Of a stretch of DNA of 64,000 nt, positions 11,507 to 21,684 are shown in pieces; position 1 is the first letter of the stretch, and each line of letters begins with the position of its first letter. Location of the stretch: the NCBI RefSeq assembly GCF_902686445.1, contig NC_062220.1, positions 95,604,143 to 95,668,142 of the forward strand. The letters are read 5' to 3'. Below the pieces are notes generated by a model that saw nothing but the letters and a program-made list of their open reading frames with translations, had not been told where the DNA came from and did no database searches. Made by a program: the position numbers and the translations under genes. Source of the DNA: Sciurus carolinensis (Eukaryota; Chordata; Mammalia; Rodentia; Sciuridae).

Positions 11507-13652
11507 GTCTTTTGGATCTTCTAAATATAGACTCATGTCACAGGAAATGGGGAAAGTTTGAGTTCTTCTTTTCCTATTTGTATTCCTCTAGTTTCTTTCA
11601 TCTGTCTAATTGCTCTGCCTAGAGTTTCAAGTTTACACTGAATAGAAGTGGTGAAAGAGGGTATCCTTGTCTTGTTCCAGTGTTTAGAGGGAATGCTTTC
11701 AAGTTTTCTCCATTTTGAATGATGTTGGCCTTGGGTTTAGTATATACAGTTTTTACAATGTTGAGGTATATTCCTGGTATCCCTAGAACTCATAAATGAA
11801 TTCATCAAGTAACAGGATATAATGTTAACACCCATAAATCAACTGTGTTCCTATATAGCAGTGATGATCAACTGAAAGAGAAATTAGGAGAAAGACTCCA
11901 TTCACAAGAGCAAAAATAAAATATTTGGGAATCAATCTAACAAAAGAGGTGAAAGACCTCTACAATGAAAACTACAGAACACTAAAGAAAGAAATTGAAG
12001 AAGATCTTAGAAGATAGAAAGATCTCCATGTTCTTGGATAGACAAAATGGCCAAACTACCAAAAGCAGTATACAGATTTAATGCATTTGCTATTAAAATT
12101 CCAATGACATTCTTCATAGAAATAGAAAAAGCAGTCATGAAATTCATTTGGAAACATAAGAGGCCAGAATAGCCAAAGCAATCCTCAGTGAGAAAAGTGA
12201 AGCAGAAGGCATCACAATACCAGACCTTATATTATACTGCAGAGCTATAGTAACTAAAACAGCATGGTATTGGCACCAAAACAGACATGAATACCAGTGG
12301 TACAGGACAGAAGACACAGAGACAAACCCACATAAATACAGTTATCTCATACCAGATAAAGGTGCCAAAAACATGTATTGCAGAACAGATAACCTCTTCA
12401 ACAAATGGTGCTGGGAAAACTGGAAATACATATGTAGCAAAATGAAATTAGATCCTATTTCTCACTGTTCAAAACTCAAAGTGGATCAAGGACTTAGGCA
12501 TTTGATCAGAGACCCTGCACCTACTAGAAGAAAAAGTAGGTCCAACTCTCCACCATCTCGGCTTAGGAGCTGACTTCCTCAACAAGACTCCAAAAGCACA
12601 AGAAATAAAATAAAAAAATCAATAAATGGGATGGTATCAATCAAGAGCATGAATAGAAAGCCTACAGAATGGGAGAAAATCTTTGCCACTTGCTACTCAG
12701 CATTAATCTCCAGGATATACAAAGAACTCAAAAAAACTTAATACCAAAAAATAAATAAATAAATAACCCAATCAATAAATGGGCTAAGAAACTGAATAGA
12801 CACTTCACAGAAGAAGGAATACAATTGGTCAACAAATATATGAAAAAATGCTCAACATCTCCAGCAATTAGGGAAATGCAAATTAAAACTACATTGAGAT
12901 TTCATCTTACTCTAGTCAGAATGGCAATTATCAAGAATATAAGTAACAATAAATGTTGGTGAGGATGTGGTAAAAAAGGATCACTCATATGTTGCTGGTA
13001 GGGTTGCAAATTCATGCAACCACTGTGGAAAACAGTATGAAGATTCCTCAGAAAACTTGGAATGGAACCACCATTTGACCCAGTTTCCCACTTCTCAGTT
13101 TATACCCAAAGGACTTAAAATCAGTGTACTACAGTGACATAGCCACAACAATGTTTATAGCAGCTCAATTCAAAATAGCTAAGCTATGGAACCAACCTAG
13201 GTGCTCTTCAACAGATGAATGGATAAAAATATGTGGTACAGATACACATTGGAATAATAGACATAAAAAAGAAGTTATTGCATTTGCTAGTAAATGGATA
13301 GACCTGGAGACTATCATGCTAAGTGAAATAAGTCAGTTCCAATAAACCAAAGACCAAATGTTCTCTCTGATATGCAGATGCTGAGTCACAATAAGCCGGG
13401 GGCAGGAATGGATAGAAGTTCACGGGATTAGACAAAGGGGAATGAAGGGAAGGGAATGAGAATGGAAATAGGAAAGATAGTAGAATAAATGGGATATAAC
13501 TTTCCTATGTTTAAATATGCATACATGACCAGTGCAACTCTACCGTCATGTACAACCACAAGAATGGGATCTTGTACTCCATGTATGTTTGATAGTCAAA
13601 ATACATTCTACTGTCATGTATAACTGAAAAGAACAAATAAAAAAATTTTTTA
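11507..13652 (+). mobile_element. 5'-truncated, 5'-inverted L1 (partial ORF2 plus 3' UTR)
   Basis: L1 insertion of about 2.15 kb, dead by truncation. Bases 11507 to about 11785 read as L1 ORF2 reverse-transcriptase sequence on the MINUS strand (the reverse complement gives the 'tccattttgaatgatgttggcc' and 'gtatccttgtcttgttcc' RT region). From about 11786 onward the PLUS strand continues the same ORF2 from almost the next codon ('aactcataaatgaattcatc'), through 'caaatggtgctgggaaaactgg', 'gaggatgtggtaaaaaagg' and 'ggacttaaaatcag' to the 3' UTR and A-rich tail. This is the structure expected from twin priming. Perfect 14-bp target-site duplications, aatagcataaagga, lie at 11493-11506 and 13653-13666. 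Low-level decay (frameshifts, stops) is visible, so it is not polymorphic-young but is younger than the L1M relics nearby. Confidence 0.95.
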
Positions 13653-13669
13653 AATAGCATAAAGGAAAG

Positions 13670-14745
13670 TCAACAGGGACACATTTTTGGTGGATGGTTT
13701 TGTTGTATGTAACAAACAAAGTCCTTTACAATGTTCAGAGTCAAATTTCATTCAAATCTTTATCAAACAGAAACATCAGAGATGCAGACATTTTTTTATG
13801 TCCAAAGGAAAAAAATATTAAAAGGCAACCCAAGAATTCCAGTTATTTATTTGTTGTCTCTCAACTCAAAATCAGCCAACCCTGGCCTTGATTTGTGACA
13901 CCAGAGCTGGCCCAAGCACGCCTTTCATCTTTGCCCCCTAGGGGAAAATGAAGTTTCACCAATAGAAGGCATTAGAGTAATTCTCCCCAGGGAAAAAAAA
14001 GGGGGTTTCCTTGTGCATGTGTGGAAGCCCCCGGGTCTCTTTTCTCCTTATCAGGAGCCATTTCTAAGTAGCTCTACATTCTCACCCTCTGACAGCATAG
14101 ACACTTCTATAGTCTAGCATATGTCAGCTATCCAAGTTTCCTTCCTCTGACCTGTTTTTGCACCACTAGGAGGTGGTGATGTCCCTGTGGTAGACAAACC
14201 CTCATGGCAGAGAGAGGCAGGGCCTGCTCTGGTCTTCAACTTCTACATCACCCACTCAAGCTCAGAACAAAGGCCATTGCTACTTTTTTGCAATCGTTTC
14301 ATTTGGACACGGCTGAGTCCTCTTTCATCTCTTTCCTTACCATTAATGAGCTTCTACTAGTTGCCAATTCTTTCAACTGATTCTCTTTTAAATAATGGTA
14401 TGGTTTCTGTACCCTGATTGAACCCTGACTGATACCAAGCCTTCCAAAAGCTCCCTAGTATGAAGGAAATTTTAAATTAATTATGGTCAATCAGGTCAAT
14501 GACATTTAACACAGCTATGAAAGTACTGCTATAAAAGAATATTTAATAATGAGAATGTGGGATATTGTACCATGAAGCAACAAAGTAGGCTGGAAAACCA
14601 TAGCAGAGTGGGAGTCCAAATGTGGAGAATAAAGTATGTATTCATGCAATAAGAAAAATACCATGTGTAATGCTCATCACTTGCAATACAGAAAAGACAA
14701 AAGTAGGAATATGTCTGATGTTGTAAGTATTTGCCCAGTCCAGGT
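13670..14745. other. Mostly unique; possible decayed LTR end
   Basis: No gene recognised. The words 'tgattgaaccctgactgatacc' at about 14418-14440 match the 3' terminus of MLT2-type LTRs and 'ggtatggtttctgta' precedes them, so a badly decayed MLT2-like LTR may occupy part of about 14050-14441. Low certainty. Confidence 0.35.
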
Positions 14746-14756
14746 CATGAAGATCA

Positions 14757-14846
14757 TTTTTTTTTTTTTTGCGGTGCTGGGGATTGAACCCAGGGTCTTG
14801 GGCATGCAAGGCAAGTACTCTACCAACTGAGCTATATCCCCAGACC
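14757..14846 (-). mobile_element. ID SINE (tRNA-derived), minus strand
   Basis: Reverse complement reads as a squirrel ID element: 'ctggggatatagctcagttgg' with A/B-box-like promoter words, 'gagtacttgccttgcatgcc', 'caagaccctgggttcaatcc', then a poly(A) tail (poly-T at 14758-14771). Flanked by aagatca at 14750-14756 and 14847-14853. The copy is close to consensus, so relatively young. Confidence 0.92.
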
Positions 14847-15029
14847 AAGATCACCTTGGTTTCTATAGGAAAAAGGAACCTCCCTGGTTTCAGACAAAAG
14901 AGCCCTGCCCAAGGTGAATGAACCACATCTAACAGCCTCATTTTACCTTGAGATGGAGACCTGACTGTCAGTCCCTAACATTGCCATCAACTTCAACATA
15001 CCACTCAATCAAAGGGCAAATGCAAAAAA

Positions 15030-15160
15030 AAGTCTGTGTAAGCCTGGGTTGTAATGGGCAAGTTCATGCCTGTCGTCTCAGAAAGCTACAGAGTGCTGGA
15101 AACAACAGCCGCTCTTACAGGAAAGAAGCTCAAGCTTGCAAAAAAAAAAAAAAAAAAAAA
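15030..15160 (+). mobile_element. Short A-tailed segment, possible retroposed RNA or decayed SINE
   Basis: A ~100-bp segment ('aagcctgggttgtaatggg', 'catgcctgtcgtctcag') ends in a clean run of 20 A (15140-15159). The head vaguely recalls a B1-type SINE but does not align convincingly. Function and family unknown. Confidence 0.3.
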
Positions 15161-15164
15161 GCAC

Positions 15165-15410
15165 ATCTTTCAATGTTTTTATTGTGACATGATTGGCAGA
15201 AACCACCAAGGATGCTACTTCAACTGAGAGAAGACTACCTCCACAACCCGTTCTAGGCAACGCCAATACAGACAATGGCCTATGGATAGAGAATTCAATG
15301 TCAACCTTTAGAACTAAATGCTATGGAACAAAGTGGATGGAAACACCAGGAAAAGAAGTGGCCAAGCACGAGGCAAGCGTGGTGTCGAGGGACATCCTGA
15401 ACATAAAGTT
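15165..15410. other. Unique sequence, nothing recognised
   Basis: An 80-codon open frame (15193-15435) has no motif I recognise. It has no clear splice signals and runs into an L2 relic. Confidence 0.4.
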
Positions 15411-15411
15411 T

Positions 15412-15520
15412 GCTTTGGTAAGAGCCACCGGATAATGGTGTCAGGTCTAATTCCAACCTTGGTTTTGTCACCTGGGCACTTGGCACACAGTAGGTATCAG
15501 CAAGTACAGAGTAAATGAAT
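15412..15520 (+). mobile_element. L2 LINE 3' end, plus strand
   Basis: 'tgtcacctgggcacttggcacacagtaggtatcagcaagtacagagtaaatgaat' is the diagnostic L2 terminus with substitutions. Confidence 0.6.
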
Positions 15521-15538
15521 AAAGTTATCCCTAAGTAT

Positions 15539-16033
15539 CGCGTCCCCTCTGGCCGCAGAGAGAGACACGACAAATGTCTGAAGCTTTGGAAGTTTATTGT
15601 GCACAGTTCCTCTCCTACGCTTCTCTTACCCCTAGCTTCTGCGCACTCCCAGCTTCCCTTCTCCCAGCTTCTTCCAGCTCCTGCGTACTCCCAGCTTCCA
15701 GCTTGGCTTCAACCTCCGCCTTCGCCGCTTCTTCCGCGTCTTCCTCTTCTTCAGCCCCCGCCGCTTCTGCCTCTTCCTCAGCTTCTCCAGCCCTCTACTC
15801 TCCCACCCACCAGGCTTATATACACTTCAACCAATCAGGGGAGAGTACATGAGATAAACGCGGACAGCTGCAAGCATAGGATGGGTACACGAGGGGGGCA
15901 TGCTCTAGTCTCATCGTTAACTAGCCAATCATTGGAATTCGCTGGTTGTTTACTGTATAGCTGGCCGCTTTTGGCTCAGCGTCAGGCGCCATCTTGACCA
16001 TGCCCAAGGCTGGGGGTCCCGGGAACCCCCACA
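15539..16033 (-). mobile_element. Solo LTR of an endogenous retrovirus, CpG-rich, minus strand
   Basis: On the minus strand the element starts TGTGGGGGTTCCCGGG (right end of the block) and contains a CCAAT box (attgg at 15931-15935 on the plus strand), a TATATAAG box (15815-15822) and an AATAAA polyadenylation signal (15593-15598), in the order U3-R-U5. It splits MER2, and cctaagtat is present on both sides (15530-15538, 16034-16042). If the true duplication is 6 bp (cctaag) the LTR would be about 498 bp with ends TG...TA, which would fit a class II (ERVK-type) element. The family name is not certain. CpG density is far above the surroundings, implying a younger insertion. The 160- and 92-codon open frames across it (15515-15997, 15574-15852) follow from base composition and are not genes. 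Confidence 0.85.
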
Positions 16034-16124
16034 CCTAAGTATCCACAGAGAACTGGTTCAAGGACGCCCTTCCAGATACCCATATCCATAGATACTCAAG
16101 TTCTTTATATAAAAATGGTGGAAT

Positions 16125-16788
16125 ACTACAGTGATGCAGCCACATCAATGTTTACAGCAGCTCTGTTCACCATAGCTAAAATATGGAGCCAACCTAGATG
16201 CCCTTCAACAGATGAATGGATAAAGGAAATGTGATACACATATATGTATATATATATGTAATATATATATGATGGAATATTACTCAACTTTAAATAAGAA
16301 TGAGGAGCTGGGGAGATAGATCAGTTGGTAGAGTGCTTGCCTTGTAAGCAAAAGGCCCTGGATCCAATCCCAGCACCACCCCCAAAAAAAAAGAAGAATG
16401 AAATTATGGCATTTGTTGGTAAATGGTTGGAGTTGGAGAATATCATGCTAAGCAAAATAAGACAAACCCCAAAACAAAGGCCCAGGGTTTTCTCTGATAT
16501 GCAGATGCAAATTCATAATAAGTGGGGTGGGGCTAGGGAAGAATAGAGTTACTTTATATTAGGTAGAAGGGAGTGAAGGGAGGGGAGGGAGTATAGGAGT
16601 AGGAATAACAGTGGAGTGAAACAGACATTATTACTCATGTACATGTATGACTGCCTGACTGATGTGATCCTACAATATGTACAATCAGAAAAATGAGAAA
16701 TTATACTCCATTTATGTAAGATTTATCAAAATGCATAAAAGCATTCTACTGACATGTACAACTAATGAGAACAAATTTTAAAAAATTT
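16125..16788 (+). mobile_element. L1 3' end inserted into MER2
   Basis: Starts 'actacagtgatgcagccac' in the ORF2 C-terminal region and runs through 'gtttacagcagctctgttcacc', 'gatggaatattactcaac', an ID insertion, the purine-rich 3' UTR and an A-rich end. Flanked by aaatggtggaat (16113-16124) and aaatggtggagt (16789-16800), one mismatch in 12. Same lineage as the 11507-13652 copy. An internal (TA)n tract lies at about 16243-16270. Confidence 0.92.
16304..16393 (+). mobile_element. ID SINE inserted in L1, plus strand
   Basis: 'ctggggagatagatcagttggtagagtgcttgcc...ccaatcccagcaccacc' plus poly(A), near consensus. Perfect 8-bp duplication aagaatga at 16296-16303 and 16394-16401. Confidence 0.94.
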
Positions 16789-17074
16789 AAATGGTGGAGT
16801 GTTATTCAAATAACCTATATATTCAATAACCTATGTGCATCATCTCACATACTTTAAACCATCTCTAGATTGTTTATAATTCCTAGTAAGATGTCAAAGC
16901 TATATAAAAGGTTGTTAGATTGTATCATTGAGGAAATAATGACAAGGAAAAAGTATGCACATGTTCAGTACAGACACAATTTTTTTCAAATGTTTTCCAT
17001 CAGGGTTGGTTGAATCTGAGGACTGAATCCACAGACACAGAAACCACAGATATGAAGAGACATGGCACATGATG

Positions 17075-17215
17075 TCTCTGGGCCTCCCTTCCCTCACTAC
17101 TACATGAAGATAGTCATACCTACTCCACACAGTGTCACGGTGAGGAGTAAACCACAGTGTGAATAAGGCCTCTGACACACTCAATAAGTACCTAAGGGCT
17201 CAATTATCATTCATA
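17075..17215 (+). mobile_element. MIR SINE, plus strand
   Basis: 'gggcctcccttccctcactactacatgaagatagtcatacctactccac', '..ggtgaggagtaaacc', 'ctgacacactcaataagtacct' follow the MIR core-to-end order. Confidence 0.6.
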
Positions 17216-17219
17216 AAGA

Positions 17220-17540
17220 AGAGGCGGGTTTGCTACCAGATACTGAATGAAATAGAGTCTCTTCATTCTGCCAAAGAAGGATGACAAGACTCTCAGGAAG
17301 AACAACTAAACACAGGTCCATTTGCTGCCCCTACCTAAGGCACTGTGGTGCAGAGATTCTCTCTTTTTTCCCCACTCTCCAAGTCACAGATATCTCAGCA
17401 GTCTGATGAAGTCCATGGGTCTCTTCTCTGAATAATGTTTTTTAGTGCATAAAATAAAATTCAAAAGCTTGCAAAGAAACCAAAAAGTTATCCAAATATT
17501 TTAAAATTGTATCACAGTCATATATATGCTGCTTTATCAA
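17220..17540. other. Unique sequence, nothing recognised
   Basis: AT-rich non-coding DNA. Confidence 0.5.
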
Positions 17541-17544
17541 TGCA

Positions 17545-17725
17545 GGTGTGAGCAAACATTTTCCAGAAAGAGCCATATTGTATTTTAAGTATCACTGATA
17601 AGAGTTTCTGTTGCAACAGTGATACATAGATAAATGGGTATGACTGTTCCAGGAAACTTTATGTATAAAAACAGGTGGCAGCTTAGGTTTGATCCACAGT
17701 CTACAGTTACATACCCCTACATTAA
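17545..17725 (+). mobile_element. Ancient DNA-transposon MITE (probably hAT group)
   Basis: The order 'gagcaaacattttccagaaagagcca', 'gtttctgttgcaac', 'aaactttatgtataaaaacaggtggcagc', 'ccacagtctacagttacatacccct' matches a well-known ancient mammalian element whose consensus carries 'aaactttatttacaaaaacaggcgg'. I do not assign the exact family. Confidence 0.55.
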
Positions 17726-17729
17726 TGAC

Positions 17730-18000
17730 TTAGATAACAAGATATGTTACCAGGTCTAATAACTACTATAATTTCTAATCAAGTATAATACTCATAAATG
17801 ACATTTTCAAGATAACTAATAACAGCAGTAATAGCTCTGTAACAAAGGCACAGATACAGCTTATACCATCATGGCTTATTGCCTACATTCCTGATTGAAG
17901 TCAAGCAAAACGACATTTCGGACAGTTGCAACTTTCTTCCTATTTGTATAGTTCATGTACAACAGGTTAAAACAGTGATTTTTCTTCATAGAAGATCCAG
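17730..18000. other. Unique sequence, nothing recognised
   Basis: AT-rich. The 165-codon open frame at 17879-18376 begins here but mostly crosses the L2 relic that follows and is not considered a gene. Confidence 0.5.
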
Positions 18001-18004
18001 CCCA

Positions 18005-18190
18005 ATGTGGCCCGGGCCATGTACAACCATGTCTGATGCCTCCTCTACCTCCAGCTCACTATCTTGCTCTTTTTGTTCTGTAACACCAAGCTCTTTCATG
18101 CTTCAGGCTTCCACACTGGCTGTTTCTTTCCTACCACACCATGCTCTGGCTCCTTGCTATTCTCTTCAGACAGTTCCTGACACCCTGCAG
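18005..18190 (+). mobile_element. L2 LINE ORF2-end fragment, plus strand
   Basis: Diverged L2 words in order: 'aacaccaagctctttcatgcttcaggc', 'acactggctgtttctttcctacc', 'tggctccttgctattctcttcag'. Confidence 0.55.
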
Positions 18191-18624
18191 CAATCTTGGT
18201 CAAGGTGGACAGCTAGGACCTTGCAAAGAGATGCAGATTGCCCTAGAGCTAACACAGAAAGTGAACCCACAGCCCAGACACTGACCTTGGGTAGAGCAAA
18301 TTCTAACAGCAGAACTACTGCTTCAGTCCGGGTACACATTTATTTCTTGAGAAGACTCACATGGTTGAAGGACTAAAGGCCTTAAGTCCCCAATTCTGGA
18401 AACCATGTCCACCCACCTGCAGCCTTATTCGGTCTTATTGTTGTAAAAATTGAACCCAGCCAAGTCATACTTCTGGCCCATTTTTGAATCTATATTCTAT
18501 GGCCAAGTTTCCAGAATAAATCAAAATAGCACACTCTGCCCCTGTGACTTTACTATCCTGCTTCATTTAAAAATAAATACCTTGTTCATTTTCTAAAATT
18601 GTCCTGTTTTCACACCCACAAAAC

Positions 18625-18722
18625 ATATGCTAAAGGCCTTTTCATGCTTTGTTTATAACCAGCGCCTAGCACAGAGTCTGGCATATGGGATGTAGATAAT
18701 GAGTGCTTTTTAATGAATGAAA
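18625..18722 (+). mobile_element. L2 LINE 3' end, plus strand
   Basis: 'accagcgcctagcacagagtctggcatatggg...taatgaatgaaatgg' is the L2 terminal signature. Confidence 0.65.
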
Positions 18723-18724
18723 TG

Positions 18725-19465
18725 GTTATCTTAATCATAGAGCCTGAAGCGATTGTCAAATTCTATCTATAAACTAAAGCTAATGGGTCACTTCTGCCTT
18801 CAAAGACAGAAATAATAGTCACTTCTTTTTTCTCACAAAGCAGATAAGTCTCAAACTATTTTTCCTTTCCTTCCCTATTCTGTAACCTCCAGTCAAACAG
18901 TGGATATTTATTTCATGCCTACAATGAGGTGCATATATCATTAAGCATTTTTTAAAAGAGAGAAATGAGATATATTTGCCTAAGTTCCTCTATCAATTCA
19001 TGTGTCTGCAGTGAGACCTGAATACAAATGACCCATATTTCATCCTGGTATTCACCTAAGTCACAGCACAAGACAGCCCTAAGGCCAAAGCAAAGGTACC
19101 AATAGCCACCAGACATCTGCAACTATGGTGCCCTGAGGCTCAAAAACAGTCCAAAACCACTCACTCCTAGAAATTCACCTGTTCCAGCCCTAAGAGGAAG
19201 GACCCCAATCTGAGAGAAGGCCAGAAATGAGCTCTGAAAAAACAAGATCTGTATTCAGAGCTGGAAGGGAACCAACTCCACAGCACACACCAGAGAGAGA
19301 ATGGGATTTCACTTAAATCCCACTCAAAGTTCCTTCCTTCCAATTTCTCTCTTTTCCCTCCTTTTGCCAGAAGTAAAATTAGAATCTAAGTCGACTTCTA
19401 AAGGAGTTAGCAGTAATGCTATATTTAGGAGGAAAGTTGAACAGTCAAAACTTGGAAAGTATTAA
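18725..19465. other. Mostly unique sequence
   Basis: No gene recognised. A faint antisense-MIR-like patch ('gcctaagttcctctatcaattcatgtgtctgcagtgagacctgaa') lies at about 18977-19022. Confidence 0.4.
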
Positions 19466-19825
19466 AAACTGAAATGCAAATCAAACATCAAAGAGATACT
19501 ATCTGACCAGTCAGAATGATTACTAGCAAAAAAGGCAAAAAATAACAATTGCTGGTAAAGATGGGAGAGAAGGGAACACATACACTATTGGTGCAAATGT
19601 AAAGTGAGTACAGCTATTATGGAAAACAGTTTAGAAATTCCTAAAAAAGCTGGAAATAGAACTACCATATGAATCCAGCAATACCACAAGTGAGTATATA
19701 TCCAAAGGAAATGAAATCAGTATGTTAAAGGGATAATACTCCTGTGCTTACTGTAGCACTCTCCACAATAGCCAAGATATGGAATCAACATAGTGTCCAA
19801 CAACAGATGAATAGATAAGGAAAAA

Positions 19826-19977
19826 AAACATATATATATATATATATATTTGTGCATATATATATGTGTATTTATATGTGGGGGGTGTACATACATATAT
19901 ATGTGTACAAATAATGTACCTACATGTATATACAGATATGTATCTATAATATGTTATAGATATCTATAATATATATA
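19826..19977. repeat. (TA)n / (TATG)n AT-rich repeat
   Basis: Alternating 'tatata', 'tatatgtgta' and 'tacatacatatat' units, interrupted by a short GGGGG run. Confidence 0.85.
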
Positions 19978-20156
19978 TTTGGCACCAGAGATTGAGTCCA
20001 GGGGTAATTTACCACTGAGCTACATCTCCAGCCCTTTTTATTTTTTATTTTGAGATAGGGTCTCGCTAAGTTGCTGAGGTTAGTCTCACACTTGTGACCC
20101 TCCTGCCTCAGACCCTAGTAGATGGGATCACAGGCATGTGCCACCATGCCCAGCTC
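19978..20156 (-). mobile_element. B1-ID composite SINE, minus strand, inside L1
   Basis: Reversed ID-like tail ('gagattgagtccaggggtaatttaccactgagctacatctcc') then reversed B1-like head ('cctgcctcagaccctagtagatgggatcacaggcatgtgccaccatgcc'). Confidence 0.88.
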
Positions 20157-20294
20157 CCAGTGGAATAATATTCAGCTATCAGTAAGAATGAAATCCTGTC
20201 TGATCATTACACAATATTTTCATGTATCAAAATATCACACTTTACCAAAAGAAAAACAATTATATATTAATTAAGAAGCAACAGAATGTATTTA

Positions 20295-21035
20295 AAAACT
20301 CAGGTGCACTTTAGCCTAATGCATTAACTTTTCTCCTCCTTTATCCCTGGAGCCCCCATACTGTGCTCTAGACCTTGTTTTCAGAGTTGTCCATCACTTG
20401 GGCAGACTCACCCTACATTCACCTAAGCATTATAAGGTAATGAGCAATTTTTTAAAAGGCTAATTTAATTAGGCCTGGTGTTTTCCTTAAGAGCTGATCC
20501 AAAGATAGTGGTTGGATACAGCATTTATTTTATAGACTTATTCTTTGCCATGTATGTGTCTATCCAAATGAATTAACTAATTGGTCGTAAGGGACATCTA
20601 CTTGGTGAATTAAATGCCTTTTTCGCAAAAAGGCTCTATAATAAGACTTCGATTTTTCCTATAAAAAAATCCTGCTAAACAAGCATACATCAGAGATGCA
20701 TTAGCCAAATTAAAAGGAAAGGCTTTTAGCAAAAAGTAAAGATTTAGATTAAATAGAGTTCAAATTCAGGCTGTAGATATACTCATATACAACCATATTC
20801 AAATTACTTCAATTTCTCTGACGCTTAATTTTATAAATCTTTAGAAGAGGGGGAAATACACTGATAAATACATTTCAGTATATTTGCAGAAATTAAGCTC
20901 AACAGAATGTACTGTACACAGAAAACAATAAATGGTACATAAATAGCTATATACAATAGAAGTACTTAGGAACAGATACAATTTATGAGGGACACAAAAT
21001 TGTGAGATAGTTAGGCATACATCTTACTATTTACA
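20295..21035. other. Unique AT-rich sequence, possible conserved element
   Basis: No repeat consensus seen. The part at about 20440-20725 is unusually word-rich in TAAT/ATTA homeodomain-type cores ('ggctaatttaattaggcc', 'gaattaactaattgg') and looks like ordered single-copy sequence, as conserved non-coding elements often do. This is inference from composition only. Confidence 0.35.
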
Positions 21036-21261
21036 AGGACTTAAGCCTTATTGAAAAGTGTTAAAGAACATTTTAATAAATGGAAAGATATGTTGCTCTC
21101 ATGGATGAGATAGTCAATATCCTAAAGAAAGCAATTTCCCTCCAAAATTAATCTATGCATTAAATTTGACTTTAATCAAATTATTAATGAGATTTGGCAA
21201 TTAGATGTTATTTCTATGGTAGAATAAAGATAGACTAGGCAAGGTGATTTGGATGATAATG

Positions 21262-21345
21262 ATAAAAAGAAGAAAGAGAGAGAGGAGGAAGGAAAGAAAG
21301 GAGAAGAGGAAAACGAGGAGACAGAAGAGGAGGAAAGGAGCCCAC
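21262..21345. repeat. Purine-rich (GGAAGA)-type low-complexity tract
   Basis: About 80 bases of almost only A and G ('gaaagagagagaggagg', 'ggaaagaaaggagaagagg'). Confidence 0.85.
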
Positions 21346-21684
21346 AGCAGCAGAGATTCATTCTAGTCTTGTTACTAACTTGTAAGCAGTGAAAGTTGTA
21401 TAGTAATGGAACAAAATGGAGAGCCACAGAGACTGCTATATTCATGAAAACTTCACATATGACAAAGGTGATCATGCAAACCATGGAAGTGGGGATATAG
21501 ACAATACATTATTCAGTAATGGTGCTAGGACAATTGACTGCCTCCATTTGAAAATCAAAACTTTCCAACTTTTGAGAAAAAAAAAAAATCACAGAGAAAT
21601 ATCTTTAAAATATGTGGAAATAGAAAGTGCTTTTAAACCAGATACTGAAAGTCCTAGTGATAAATAAAGCCCCTCTATAAGAGG

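Larger units (their letters stand above)
15524..17065 (+). mobile_element. MER2 DNA transposon (Tigger group), split in three
   Basis: Three collinear pieces rebuild one MER2 relic: 15524-15538 ('gttatccctaagtat'), 16043-16124 ('ccacagagaactggttcaagg', 'gatactcaagttctttatataaaaatgg') and 16789-17065 ('cacatactttaaaccatctctagattgtttataatt', 'ggaaataatgacaaggaaaaagta', 'tgttcagtacagacacaat', ending 'tgaatccacagacacagaaaccacagatatgaa'). The gaps are filled by a solo LTR and an L1, each with target-site duplications. MER2 is a non-autonomous relative of Tigger/pogo transposons and codes for no transposase. Confidence 0.88.
19468..20290 (+). mobile_element. Old L1 3' region, interrupted by a SINE and AT repeats
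   Basis: ORF2-end words: 'gaaatgcaaatcaaacatcaaagagatac', 'ggaaaacagtttagaaattcc', 'accatatgaatccagcaataccac', 'ccaaaggaaatgaaatcagtatgtt', 'aatatggaatcaacat'-type tail. L1 resumes after the SINE with 'tggaataatattcagc' and '3-prime UTR' words 'catgtatcaaaatatcacac'. Diverged, non-functional. Confidence 0.8.

Noticed and set aside
14757..14846. tRNA-like sequence with A/B-box-like words
   Set aside because: It is an ID SINE with poly(A) and target duplications, not a tRNA gene. The same applies to the other ID copies.
15515..15997. 160- and 92-codon plus-strand frames rich in Pro, Leu, Ser and Ala
   Set aside because: They lie antisense across the solo LTR; low-complexity pyrimidine-rich sequence leaves few stops.
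17879..18376. 165-codon plus-strand frame
   Set aside because: Crosses an L2 relic and matches no protein family I know.
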